From Candidatus Faecicola pullistercoris (lineage in GTDB: Bacteria > Bacillota > Clostridia > Christensenellales > CAG-917): a DNA stretch of 64,000 nucleotides. The translations under genes and the position numbers were made by a program. The notes beneath the pieces were generated by a model, which searched no databases, was not told the origin of the DNA, and saw only the letters and a program-made list of their open reading frames with translations. Every line of letters begins with the position of its first letter. Position 1 is the first letter of the stretch. The stretch spans positions 62,001 to 126,000 of the forward strand of contig DVNW01000024.1 of assembly GCA_018714105.1 (NCBI GenBank), given 5' to 3'. Shown here in pieces: positions 26,523 to 34,417 of the stretch.

Positions 26523-26537
26523 TAGGAATTATTCCTA
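26523..26537 (+). promoter_or_regulatory. Fur/PerR-type 7-1-7 operator
   Basis: TAGGAAT-T-ATTCCTA, a perfect dyad with the 7-1-7 geometry of Fur-family boxes, placed over the start of transcription. The first gene of the unit encodes a PerR-like protein, so autoregulation is the simple reading. The bases differ from the Bacillus PerR consensus. Confidence 0.7.
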
Positions 26538-26541
26538 TTAA

Positions 26542-26567
26542 TAGCACTCAAAGTAGATGAGTGCTAA
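26542..26567 (+). promoter_or_regulatory. CIRCE element (HrcA operator)
   Basis: TAGCACTC, nine bases, GAGTGCTAA: this matches the conserved CIRCE inverted repeat (TTAGCACTC-N9-GAGTGCTAA) at all positions except the outermost one. HrcA repressor binds this at heat-shock operons such as groESL and dnaK. Here it lies about 25-50 bases downstream of the start of transcription of an oxidative-stress operon. Confidence 0.88.
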
Positions 26568-26616
26568 CGCCGAAACCGGCAAATTCACTCATAGAGGGGT
26601 GTGATTCCGGCAAGGC

Positions 26617-26638
26617 CCGCAGGCGTTTCCGCCTGCGG
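26617..26638 (+). other. Leader hairpin upstream of the PerR-like gene
   Basis: A nine-base perfect stem CCGCAGGCG / CGCCTGCGG with loop TTTC in the 165-base leader. An A-rich tract rather than a T run follows, so it is not a normal terminator. Upstream, CCGGC…CCGG flanking CACTC…GGGGTG may add a second helix. Confidence 0.5.
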
Positions 26639-26682
26639 CGAATTAAAAATCAAAGCGCCGCCGCGCGCATAAAGGAAATAGA

Positions 26683-27078
26683 ATGAGGGCAACAAGGCAA
26701 AGGGCCGAGATACTCGAAGTTTTAAAAAATACAAAGTGCCATCCTACGGCCGAATGGATTTATAACGAGGTTAAAAAGGAGATACCCGACGTTTCGGTTT
26801 CCACCGTGTACCGCAATCTAGATATATTGGAAAAAAGCGGCGAAATCATAAAAATCAGAGGCGTTTACGGTAAAGACAGGTACGACGGAGACACTACCGA
26901 GCACGCGCATTTAGTGTGTACCAACTGCCACGGAGTATCCGACGTCCCCATACCGTTCGAACTGGGCGAGGCGGTAAAAGAGTTTTGCCCGTCCACGGTG
27001 GAAGGCTTTGCGCTGACGTATTACGGGTTGTGCGCCGATTGCGCCCGAAAACTTATTAATAACAAAAACAATAGTTAA
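26683..27078 (+). CDS. perR: Fur-family regulator, PerR-like
   Basis: A protein of 131 residues. An N-terminal winged helix (VSVSTVYRNLDILEKSGEI) is followed by the dimerisation domain with two CxxC zinc pairs (Cys79/Cys82 and Cys117/Cys120). The regulatory metal residues of PerR are all in place: His20 (CHPTAE), Asp68 (RYD), His74 and His76 (EHAHLVC), and Asp87. Asp rather than Glu at position 68 favours peroxide sensing over iron sensing, by analogy with Bacillus PerR. It would repress the rubrerythrin 45 bases downstream until its Fe-bound His are oxidised. A matching dyad overlaps its own promoter. Confidence 0.82.
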   Translation: MRATRQRAEILEVLKNTKCHPTAEWIYNEVKKEIPDVSVSTVYRNLDILEKSGEIIKIRGVYGKDRYDGDTTEHAHLVCTNCHGVSDVPIPFELGEAVKEFCPSTVEGFALTYYGLCADCARKLINNKNNS

Positions 27079-27123
27079 AATACACAATAGCATAAATAAA
27101 ACATTTATTTGGAGGAATTTAAA

Positions 27124-27666
27124 ATGAAAAAATTTGTTTGCACGATATGCGGATACGTTCACGAAGGCGATGCGGCACCCGAGAGATGCCCCCAGTGTAA
27201 AGCTCCCGCTTCCAAGTTTGTCGAGCAGGCCGAAGGCAGAAGCTGGGCCGCCGAACACGTTGTAGGCGTAGCCAAAGGCGTAGATCCCGAAATTATAGAA
27301 GGCCTCAGAATGAACTTTAACGGCGAATGCACCGAAGTAGGCATGTATCTCGCCATGGCCAGGGTTGCTCACCGCGAAGGTTATCCCGAAATAGGTCTGT
27401 ATTGGGAAAAGGCCGCTTACGAAGAGGCCGAGCACGCCGCTAAATTTGCCGAACTGCTGGGCGAAGTCGTAACCGACAGCACCAAAAAGAATCTTGAAAT
27501 GCGCGTAGAGGCCGAAAACGGAGCTACTCAGGGCAAATTCGACCTTGCAAAGCGTGCAAAAGAACTCAACCTCGACGCTATACACGATACCGTACACGAA
27601 ATGGCAAGGGACGAGGCCCGTCACGGCAAGGCATTCGAAGGTCTTTTAAACCGCTATTTCAAGTAA
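27124..27666 (+). CDS. rbr: Reverse rubrerythrin (rubredoxin domain first)
   Basis: A protein of 180 residues started at [11 protein letters not shown], eight bases after GGAGG; an upstream ATG at 27109 is less suitable. The rubredoxin-type iron site is Cys6, Cys9, Cys22 and Cys25 (CTICG…CPQC). The ferritin-like four-helix domain follows with diiron ligands in [23 protein letters not shown] and [10 protein letters not shown]. Domain order is opposite to classical rubrerythrin; this form is the oxygen- and heat-inducible Hsp21 of Clostridium acetobutylicum, where PerR controls it. It reduces hydrogen peroxide with electrons from NAD(P)H via rubredoxin reductase. Encoded downstream of the PerR-like gene and under the Fur/CIRCE promoter. 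Confidence 0.93.
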   Translation: MKKFVCTICGYVHEGDAAPERCPQCKAPASKFVEQAEGRSWAAEHVVGVAKGVDPEIIEGLRMNFNGECTEVGMYLAMARVAHREGYPEIGLYWEKAAYEEAEHAAKFAELLGEVVTDSTKKNLEMRVEAENGATQGKFDLAKRAKELNLDAIHDTVHEMARDEARHGKAFEGLLNRYFK

Positions 27667-27730
27667 AATAACGGCCGAATTTTTGCAAAACGTCAAGGTT
27701 TTGCCTGAACGTCCTTAAAACCTCACAATA

Positions 27731-27757
27731 AAAACGCCGCAATTCAGCGGCGTTTTT
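27731..27757. terminator. Bidirectional intrinsic terminator
   Basis: AAAACGCCGC / GCGGCGTTTT around AATTCA. It serves both the rubrerythrin unit (plus) and the phosphoglycerate mutase unit (minus). Confidence 0.85.
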
Positions 27758-27816
27758 AATCTGCATTTAAAACCGCGGGTAAACGCGCAAAAGGCGTTTG
27801 CGGCAGAAAGGGCGGT

Positions 27817-29016
27817 CTATTTCAGAAAATCTTTCATAAGAAGAGGCGCAGAGTCGTAGCGGTTTCCGCTTGCTGCGGCCTTTTCCTCGTCGAAACCGTC
27901 GAAACTGCCGAGAACTTTGTCGCTCTGGTACATCAGATAGGGCACGGGGTCGGAAACGTGCGTCCGCACGGATACGGGAGTGGGATGGTCGGGCAGGAAC
28001 AGAATTCTGAACGGTTCGCCCTTTTGTTTAAGGGCGTTATAAAGGGGAGTGAGCACTTTTTCGTCCAGAAGTTCTATAGCTTTTATTTTGCTTTGCAGAT
28101 CGCCCTGATGCCCGCACTCGTCGGGAGCTTCGATATGGACGTAGCAGAAGTCGTTGCCGTCGAGCACTTTGAGCGCGGCGCTTACTTTGGCTGCGTAATC
28201 GGTGTCAATCGTACCCGTAGCGCCTTTGACGTCGGGAACTTCCATCATGGCGGCCTTGCCTATGCCCTTCAAGAGGTCGACGGCCGAAATCACGCCGCCA
28301 GTTTTGCCGAATTTAGATTTGAAGCTGTCAAGTGCCGGCCTGCGGCCTTCGCCCCACAGCCATATCGAGTTTGCCGTATTGAGGCCGCGATTTCTGCGGC
28401 TGACGTTTACCGGGTGATCCTTAAGAAGGGCGGCGCTTTTTTTATACATTTCGACAAAGGCATCGCCGTATACGCCTTTGGGCAGATAATCGGCTATCTT
28501 TTTGCCGGTGATGTCGTGAGGCGGAGTAAGCGAGGTCCCCGCAACGCCGTGTCTGATTATAAGGCAATGGCGGTAACTGAAGCCCGTGTAAAAGGTCATC
28601 GTATCGCTGTTGAAAGCCGATTTTACAGCTTCCATAAGCTCGGCGGCTTCCTCGGGAGTGATTTCACCCGCGCTGTAATCTATCATGGTTTTGTCGGCGT
28701 AGTTGTCCTCGTCGGACAGCGTGAGAAGATTGCAGCGTAAAGCAAGATCGTCGTCGTCCATTTTTATACCCAGACTGTACGCCTCCAGCGGAGAGCGGCC
28801 CGTATAATACTTTTGCGGTTCGTAACCCATTACGGAGAGGTTTGCCGTGTCGCTGCCGGGCTTGAATCCTTCGGGTACGGTTTTTACCAGACCTATTGTT
28901 CCGCGTTTTGCGAGAGCGTCGGCCATGGGTTTACGCGCAACCGACAGAGGCGTGCCTTTGATTTGTTCGATATAGTAATCGGCCATTCCGTCGCCGAGTA
29001 TAACAAGATATTTCAT
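27817..29016 (-). CDS. apgM: Cofactor-independent phosphoglycerate mutase, archaeal type
   Basis: A protein of 399 residues of the alkaline-phosphatase superfamily. Metal-site segments: VILGDGMADYY at the start, GSDTANLSVMGY (nucleophile Ser), and HIEAPDECGHQGD and LFLPDHPTP late in the chain. Residues about 60-160 contain the usual inserted domain. It interconverts 3- and 2-phosphoglycerate. A close subgroup has been proposed to act as homoserine kinase (TIGR02535-like), and I cannot separate the two by eye. It has its own promoter; the O-antigen-ligase-like gene ends 43 bases upstream. Confidence 0.85.
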   Translation of the reverse strand: MKYLVILGDGMADYYIEQIKGTPLSVARKPMADALAKRGTIGLVKTVPEGFKPGSDTANLSVMGYEPQKYYTGRSPLEAYSLGIKMDDDDLALRCNLLTLSDEDNYADKTMIDYSAGEITPEEAAELMEAVKSAFNSDTMTFYTGFSYRHCLIIRHGVAGTSLTPPHDITGKKIADYLPKGVYGDAFVEMYKKSAALLKDHPVNVSRRNRGLNTANSIWLWGEGRRPALDSFKSKFGKTGGVISAVDLLKGIGKAAMMEVPDVKGATGTIDTDYAAKVSAALKVLDGNDFCYVHIEAPDECGHQGDLQSKIKAIELLDEKVLTPLYNALKQKGEPFRILFLPDHPTPVSVRTHVSDPVPYLMYQSDKVLGSFDGFDEEKAAASGNRYDSAPLLMKDFLK

Positions 29017-29038
29017 AAAGACCTCGTGAGTTTTTTAC

Positions 29039-29047
29039 ATTATACCA
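29039..29047 (-). promoter_or_regulatory. Extended -10 promoter of apgM
   Basis: TGGTATAAT on the minus strand (29047-29039), 22 bases before the start codon. The -35 region (near 29065) has no good match. Confidence 0.55.
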
Positions 29048-29059
29048 CGTTCTGAAAAA

Positions 29060-30460
29060 TTATGCCACAGTTATCCGAGGCTGTTTTTTAAGTTTGGTAA
29101 CGGGGACGAGCAGTTCGTTTTCGGGAAGCTTCAGAGTATTGAAGTATTCAACGTAGGCGAACATAAGGGTCAGGTTCATGACAAAGGGGACAGGAACGAA
29201 GTCGCCGGGATTTACGAGAGCGAGAAGTTCAAATCCGACAAAGGCTATAAGAAGTGCGTAATTGATTGCGTTGCGTCCGGTAAGCAGGACTTTGAGCCTT
29301 ACGAAAAACTGGTAAGTATATGCTATTATTCCCACCGTGCCCATACTGCCTATAATCTGGAAAGGAGTGGAATGATACCAGTACATCGCGCCTTCCTGCG
29401 GGTGATAGAAATCGCCGTAAAAACCTATGCCCGTTCCGAATACGGGGAATTTTTTAAAGTTGGCTATGGCAAGTTTGAACATGTTTACCCGGGCTTCGTT
29501 CGGGCTTATTTTAAGAGCCTCCGCAAGGGCGTCGAATTCCCTGATTACCGCGCAGACGGCAGCTATAAAGCAGAAGGCCGAAACGGCGGTCAGAATGAGA
29601 GAAACCTTTTTGCTTTTGCAGAATACTATCGAGAAAATCGCGCTTACGGCCACTATAAAGGTGGAATACAGCATGCCGCCGCGGCTGAGCGTAAAGAAAG
29701 TGGCCAGATAAAACAATACGCCTGTTATAAAATACAGTACCTTGCGCTCGTATTTCACGACGTAATAGAACGGTACGGGCAGCGCAAAAGCCATAAAAGC
29801 GGAAAGATTGTTGCTCCATTGTATGGAATAACTTTCTCCCGTCAGTACTGCGGGAATCGCGGCGCTTGCGGTCATTATTACTCCCGTTACGCCTATAAAG
29901 AACAGGCTGTCGGTGAATATGCGCATGACGTCGATGCCCTCGTCCGCACCGATACAGCTGCGACCTAGAATATAGATGGCCACCATACCCACGCTGAGCC
30001 CTAAAACGTAAAACAGCGCGGTGGGCTTGAAATATGCCTCGGCCGATATACTGAAAAGCCCGCCGAAGATAAGAGCTACGCTTACCGCGATATGCGCCCA
30101 CAGCAGTTTGCCGCTTCTGAAACTCTTTTTGTACATTACGAAGTGCGCGATAAAGCATATAACCAACACGCACAGCAGGGGAATGACGTGGAAAAAGTCG
30201 TGCGGTTTTGCGCCGTACAGTTTGAGCAGAGTCATCCACATTACGTTAAAATGCAGAAAGGTGGGCGTAAATTCCTTATAAATCAGAAAACATATTCCGA
30301 TCAGCGTAAGAAATATCCAAAGAGATACGTGTGCCAGGTTGAATATAAAAAGTACGCCCGCAAGCACGGAAATAAACAACATATACGGGCGGCTTACCAT
30401 TAGTTTACGCAACCCTTCGCGCACGGCGAGAAGGTTGGATTTTATCTGTTCTTTGTCCAT
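29060..30460 (-). CDS. O-antigen-ligase/Wzy-like polytopic membrane protein
   Basis: A protein of 466 residues with about twelve membrane helices. The segment FFTLSRGGMLYS and, after a long extracytoplasmic loop, NEARVNMFKLAIANFKKFPVFGTGIGFYG are the Wzy_C signature of O-antigen ligases and polymerases, which transfer lipid-linked glycans. In a Gram-positive cell it would act in surface polysaccharide or glycolipid assembly. No glycosyltransferase or flippase is nearby. ATG 30460 lies only four to five bases after the predicted transcription start and has no ribosome site; ATG 30400 (MVSRPYML) behind AAGGG is an alternative start that removes 20 polar residues. Confidence 0.82.
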   Translation of the reverse strand: MDKEQIKSNLLAVREGLRKLMVSRPYMLFISVLAGVLFIFNLAHVSLWIFLTLIGICFLIYKEFTPTFLHFNVMWMTLLKLYGAKPHDFFHVIPLLCVLVICFIAHFVMYKKSFRSGKLLWAHIAVSVALIFGGLFSISAEAYFKPTALFYVLGLSVGMVAIYILGRSCIGADEGIDVMRIFTDSLFFIGVTGVIMTASAAIPAVLTGESYSIQWSNNLSAFMAFALPVPFYYVVKYERKVLYFITGVLFYLATFFTLSRGGMLYSTFIVAVSAIFSIVFCKSKKVSLILTAVSAFCFIAAVCAVIREFDALAEALKISPNEARVNMFKLAIANFKKFPVFGTGIGFYGDFYHPQEGAMYWYHSTPFQIIGSMGTVGIIAYTYQFFVRLKVLLTGRNAINYALLIAFVGFELLALVNPGDFVPVPFVMNLTLMFAYVEYFNTLKLPENELLVPVTKLKKQPRITVA

Positions 30461-30470
30461 ATTGATTTAG

Positions 30471-30498
30471 ATTATATCATACATAAATATTTTGTCAA
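30471..30498 (-). promoter_or_regulatory. Sigma-A promoter of the O-antigen-ligase-like gene
   Basis: TTGACA (30498-30493) and TATAAT (30476-30471) on the minus strand with a 16-base spacer. The start of transcription should fall near 30464, nearly on the ATG at 30460. Confidence 0.85.
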
Positions 30499-30510
30499 CC
30501 GCTTGAAAGC

Positions 30511-30535
30511 CCCGATACTATTTTGCTCTATCGGG
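30511..30535. promoter_or_regulatory. Inverted repeat between divergent promoters, possible operator
   Basis: CCCGATA (30511-30517) and TATCGGG (30529-30535), separated by 11 bases, directly against the -35 box of the GH127 promoter and 13 bases from that of the divergent gene. It is suited to a dimeric regulator acting on both. Confidence 0.5.
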
Positions 30536-30564
30536 TTGAAAAAAAAGCGGCGATGGGATATAAT
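30536..30564 (+). promoter_or_regulatory. Sigma-A promoter of the GH127-GH2 operon
   Basis: TTGAAA (30536-30541), a 17-base spacer and TATAAT (30559-30564), 28 bases before the ATG. Confidence 0.8.
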
Positions 30565-30592
30565 ACTAATAATAGATTCGACGAGGTGCTTA

Positions 30593-32566
30593 ATGAAACA
30601 GACTATATCCGGATATAAAATGCTCCCCGTAGGGAAAATAAGGCCCGAGGGCTGGCTCAGAAAACAGCTGGAATTACAGGCCGCGGGCATTACGGGGCAA
30701 CTGGACAAAGTATGGACGGAAGTTTCGGACAAGTCGGCATGGCTGGGCGGCAAGGGTGAAGCGTGGGAACTGGGCCCGTATTATATGGACGGCCTCGTCC
30801 ATCTTGCCTATATTCTCGACGACGCCGCGCTTATAGCCAAAAGCGAAAAATGGATTTCGGCCGTTCTGGCGTCCGAAAGAGATGACGGAGATTTCGGGCC
30901 GACGCGTACGCGCGACTGGTGGCCGAAAGCTCCCGCGACAAAAGCACTGGTAGGTTATTACGAGGCGACCGAGGACCCGCGTATACCCGTGTTTTTAAGG
31001 AAGTTTTTTAAGTTTATGTACAATACCATAGACGAAAATCCGCCTAAACTGTGGGCGGCGGCCAGAATGTACGAGTTTCTGTTTCCCATAAAGTTTCTTA
31101 AAAATCTGACCGGCGATTTCTTTTTGGACGAACTGGTAGAAAAAATCAAGTTTTACGCCATGGATTGGTTTAAATTTTTCGACAACCTTAAATTCCGCCG
31201 TCCGGCCAAGACTTATCTCAACAGGACGCTTTTGAGGATAGGCGTAGGGCTTATGGCTAAAAGAGACTATAAAAACAAACACGGGGTTAAACCTCTCAAA
31301 ACCCAGCCTGCCGGCAAGATACTAAGATTCAACCGCAGAAGAATTGTCAAAAAACATATGTATTCGCACGGAGTGAACGTGGCCATGGCTTTAAAATATC
31401 CCGTGCTGATGGCAGAGTATTTTGACGATAACACACTTTTAAACTATACAAAAAAGGGTTTAAACTCGCTGCTTAAATATCACGGCACCGCTTTGGGCAT
31501 ATTCACGTGCGACGAACACCTGGACGGAACGAGTCCTTCCAAAGGTATCGAACTTTGCGCTGTGGCCGAATATATGCTGTCGCTCGAAACGGCCATGCGC
31601 ATTACGGGTGACGGCGGCTATGCCGACCTTCTCGAACTTTCGGCTTTTAACGCGTACCCTGCCATGATGACGCCCGATATGTGCTGTCATCAGTACGTAC
31701 AGCAGGTGAATCAGATTTCGTCCACCGAAGACAAAAGGGATTTCTTCGACGTCGGCAGAGAGGGCAACGTGTTCGCGCTCAGTCCGAATTACAGTTGCTG
31801 CACGGCCAATTTGGGGCAGGCTATGCCCAAATTCACTCAGAATCTGTGTTATACCGCTTCGGACGACGAACTGGTTTTCATGACTTACGCGCCTTGCTCG
31901 GTCAGCGCAAAAATCGGAAATTCAGAAATTACCGTTAAGGAATCCACCTCCTATCCTTTCGACAACGTTATCGATTTCGATTTTGCTTTCAGGGGCAACG
32001 GGCCCGAAATAAAACTCGTTTTCCGCGTGCCCGAAAAAAGCGCGCTGACCGTTTTTCTTAACGGCAAGAAAATCGCGTCGGAATCCAAAGGTTTTATCCG
32101 TATTCAGCGTACGTTGAAACAGGGCGATAACGTCAGACTGGTCATCGATAACGAACCCGTTGCCGTTATCAACCCCGACAAAACGGTCAGCATAAGAAAA
32201 GGCCCCTTGCTTATGGCTTATAAACTTAAAGAAAAAGTTTCCGTTACGGGAGGCAAAGCCCCGTTTAATTCGTACAATATTCTGACTCAGACGCAGTGGC
32301 GCGTTATGCCCGAACTCGATTCCGGTAAACCGCAGATATTGGAAACCGTCACCAGAGAAATTCCCGAAAAGCCTTTCGATACCGCATTACCGCCTTTGGA
32401 AATACACGTCAAGGGAAGGCTGGTCACCAACTGGAACGAAGTCAAGTCGTCGGCCGACGTCCCGCCAGTCAAGCCCGTCGTGGGGGACGCGGTGGTAAGG
32501 CTCGTGCTGGTGCCTTACGGATGTACGAATATAAGAATGGCACAGTTTCCCGTCAAACATAAATAA
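30593..32566 (+). CDS. GH127-family beta-L-arabinofuranosidase-like enzyme (DUF1680)
   Basis: A protein of 657 residues started at MKQTISGYKML behind GAGGTG; no signal peptide, so cytoplasmic. The family architecture is an (alpha/alpha)6 barrel followed by beta sandwiches. The Zn-thiolate site of GH127 is recognisable: Glu320 and Cys322 (GIELCAVAEYM) and the Cys402-Cys403 pair in YSCCTANLGQ; in the Bifidobacterium enzyme HypBA1 the first of the two Cys is the nucleophile. The family releases beta-L-arabinofuranose from plant hydroxyproline-rich glycoproteins, but related families act on other sugars. A GH2 enzyme follows 15 bases downstream, suggesting stepwise breakdown of an imported plant oligosaccharide. 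Confidence 0.88.
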   Translation: MKQTISGYKMLPVGKIRPEGWLRKQLELQAAGITGQLDKVWTEVSDKSAWLGGKGEAWELGPYYMDGLVHLAYILDDAALIAKSEKWISAVLASERDDGDFGPTRTRDWWPKAPATKALVGYYEATEDPRIPVFLRKFFKFMYNTIDENPPKLWAAARMYEFLFPIKFLKNLTGDFFLDELVEKIKFYAMDWFKFFDNLKFRRPAKTYLNRTLLRIGVGLMAKRDYKNKHGVKPLKTQPAGKILRFNRRRIVKKHMYSHGVNVAMALKYPVLMAEYFDDNTLLNYTKKGLNSLLKYHGTALGIFTCDEHLDGTSPSKGIELCAVAEYMLSLETAMRITGDGGYADLLELSAFNAYPAMMTPDMCCHQYVQQVNQISSTEDKRDFFDVGREGNVFALSPNYSCCTANLGQAMPKFTQNLCYTASDDELVFMTYAPCSVSAKIGNSEITVKESTSYPFDNVIDFDFAFRGNGPEIKLVFRVPEKSALTVFLNGKKIASESKGFIRIQRTLKQGDNVRLVIDNEPVAVINPDKTVSIRKGPLLMAYKLKEKVSVTGGKAPFNSYNILTQTQWRVMPELDSGKPQILETVTREIPEKPFDTALPPLEIHVKGRLVTNWNEVKSSADVPPVKPVVGDAVVRLVLVPYGCTNIRMAQFPVKHK

Positions 32567-32581
32567 TTTAAGGAGGAAATT

Positions 32582-34312
32582 ATGAAACTTTATACCGTTT
32601 GGGGCGAAAAGCTCGATAAGAACAATCCTCTTTCCGAATATCCGCGTCCGCAACTCGTACGGGACAGTTATTTCAATCTTAACGGACAATGGAATTACAG
32701 GATTTCGCAAACCGCGCAAGGAGAGGGATACGACGGAACCATTACCGTTCCTTTCAGCCCCGAATGCCTGCTTTCGGGCGTGGGACGCGTGCTTATGCCC
32801 GAAGAAACGCTGGTTTATAACAGGACTTTTAATCTGCCCGAGGGATTTATCAAAGACAAAACTTTTCTGCACTTCGGCGCAGTGGACTATATCTGTAAAG
32901 TTACCCTGAACGGCGTGGACGTGGGAGGACACCGCGGCGGTTATACGCCATTTTCGCTGGACGTTTCTTCGGCGGTCAGAGAGGGCGAAAACACTGTTAC
33001 CGTTTCCGTTACCGACCCGTCGGACACGGGAGTTCAGAGCAGGGGAAAGCAGAAACTGAATGCCGGTACGGGAATATGGTATACCCCGCAGAGCGGAATC
33101 TGGCAGACCGTGTGGCTTGAGAGCGTAAACGCCGATTACGTACATAAAGTGCGTTTCACGCCCGATATAGACAACGGCAGGGTTTGTATCGAGATTTTTG
33201 CCGGTAATTATTCGGAAAAGGCTTTTACCGTTATAAAACTCAAAGATAAAACCGTGTTTGAGTCCGAAACGCCCGTAAACGAACCCTTCTTTGCCGATAT
33301 ACCCGACCAGCAGCTGTGGTCCCCTGAAAACCCCGTGCTGTACGACGTTTTCGTGACGATCGGAGAGGATACCGTTATGAGTTACTTCGGTATGCGCAAG
33401 TTTTCGCAGGGGCGAGACAAGGACGGTAATTTCAGGCTTATGCTCAATAACGAGCCCTATTTTTACAACGGTTTGCTCGATCAGGGATACTGGAGCGACG
33501 GTATGTATACCCCGCCTTCGGACGAGGCTATGATTTACGATATCGAGCTTGCCAAAAAACTGGGCTTCAACATGCTCAGAAAACATATCAAAATAGAGCC
33601 GCTGAGATGGTATTATCACTGCGACAGGCTGGGTATGATCTGCTGGCAGGACATGATTAACGGGGGCGGTCAGTATAAATTCTCGCGCATTGCCACTCTG
33701 CCTTTCCTGGGGTTAGGGTGCGACGACTCGCAATACGCGAAATTCGCGCGGGAGGATAAAGCGGGCAGGGACGAATATTATCGGGACCTTGCCGATATGA
33801 TCGATACCCTTTACAATTCGGTATGTATTTCGCTATGGACGATTTTCAACGAGGCATGGGGTCAGTTTGACAGCAAAAAAGTTTACGAGTTCGTAAGAAG
33901 TCTGGATTGCACCCGCACCGTCGACCCCGCCAGCGGCTGGTACGATCAGAAAGGCATGGATATTAAAAGCGTGCATAAGTATTTCGTAAAATACCGCTAT
34001 AAAAAAGACAGTTTCAGGCCGCTTGCGCTGTCCGAATTCGGCGGATACAGCATTCAGGTCAAGGACCACGTCTTTACCGATAAAATTTTCGGGTATAAGG
34101 TTTTCAGAGATAAGGACAAGTTCATGAAAGCCTTCGGAAAACTGTATCTCGGACAGATCGTACCCGCCATGAAAAAAGGTCTGGCCGCCTGCGTTTACAC
34201 TCAGCTGTCGGACGTCGAATCCGAAATAAACGGGCTGGTTACATACGACAGAAAGGTGGTTAAAGTCGATCCCGTCAAGACGGCGGAAATCTGCAAACTG
34301 TTGAAACTGTGA
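32582..34312 (+). CDS. GH2-family glycoside hydrolase (beta-galactosidase/glucuronidase-like)
   Basis: A protein of 576 residues, without signal peptide. An N-terminal jelly roll (FNLNGQWNYRIS … VGGHRGGYTPFSLDV) is followed by an Ig-like domain and a TIM barrel. The acid/base is Glu424 (IFNEAWGQ) and the nucleophile Glu485 (LSEFGGY). RKHIKIEPLRWYYHCDRLGMICWQD fits the family. It is shorter than LacZ and nearer to compact GH2 enzymes; the sugar released (Gal, GlcA, Man or Ara) cannot be told. Ribosome site AGGAGG directly in front. Second gene of the operon with GH127, ending at a terminator. Confidence 0.9.
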   Translation: MKLYTVWGEKLDKNNPLSEYPRPQLVRDSYFNLNGQWNYRISQTAQGEGYDGTITVPFSPECLLSGVGRVLMPEETLVYNRTFNLPEGFIKDKTFLHFGAVDYICKVTLNGVDVGGHRGGYTPFSLDVSSAVREGENTVTVSVTDPSDTGVQSRGKQKLNAGTGIWYTPQSGIWQTVWLESVNADYVHKVRFTPDIDNGRVCIEIFAGNYSEKAFTVIKLKDKTVFESETPVNEPFFADIPDQQLWSPENPVLYDVFVTIGEDTVMSYFGMRKFSQGRDKDGNFRLMLNNEPYFYNGLLDQGYWSDGMYTPPSDEAMIYDIELAKKLGFNMLRKHIKIEPLRWYYHCDRLGMICWQDMINGGGQYKFSRIATLPFLGLGCDDSQYAKFAREDKAGRDEYYRDLADMIDTLYNSVCISLWTIFNEAWGQFDSKKVYEFVRSLDCTRTVDPASGWYDQKGMDIKSVHKYFVKYRYKKDSFRPLALSEFGGYSIQVKDHVFTDKIFGYKVFRDKDKFMKAFGKLYLGQIVPAMKKGLAACVYTQLSDVESEINGLVTYDRKVVKVDPVKTAEICKLLKL

Positions 34313-34319
34313 ATTTTTT

Positions 34320-34350
34320 GCCGTAAACGCCTTCGCTTACGGCTATTTTT
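34320..34350 (+). terminator. Intrinsic terminator after the GH2 gene
   Basis: GCCGTAA / TTACGGC with a short inner CG/CG helix, then TATTTTT. Confidence 0.75.
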
Positions 34351-34353
34351 GGT

Positions 34354-34381
34354 TTGACATTTTACACTTTTGTATGATAAT
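34354..34381 (+). promoter_or_regulatory. Sigma-A promoter of the bPH gene
   Basis: TTGACA (34354-34359), 16 bases, GATAAT (34376-34381); 36 bases before the ATG. Confidence 0.7.
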
Positions 34382-34417
34382 ATTATTTTATCGTATACGG
34401 ATACGGAGGTTATTTAT

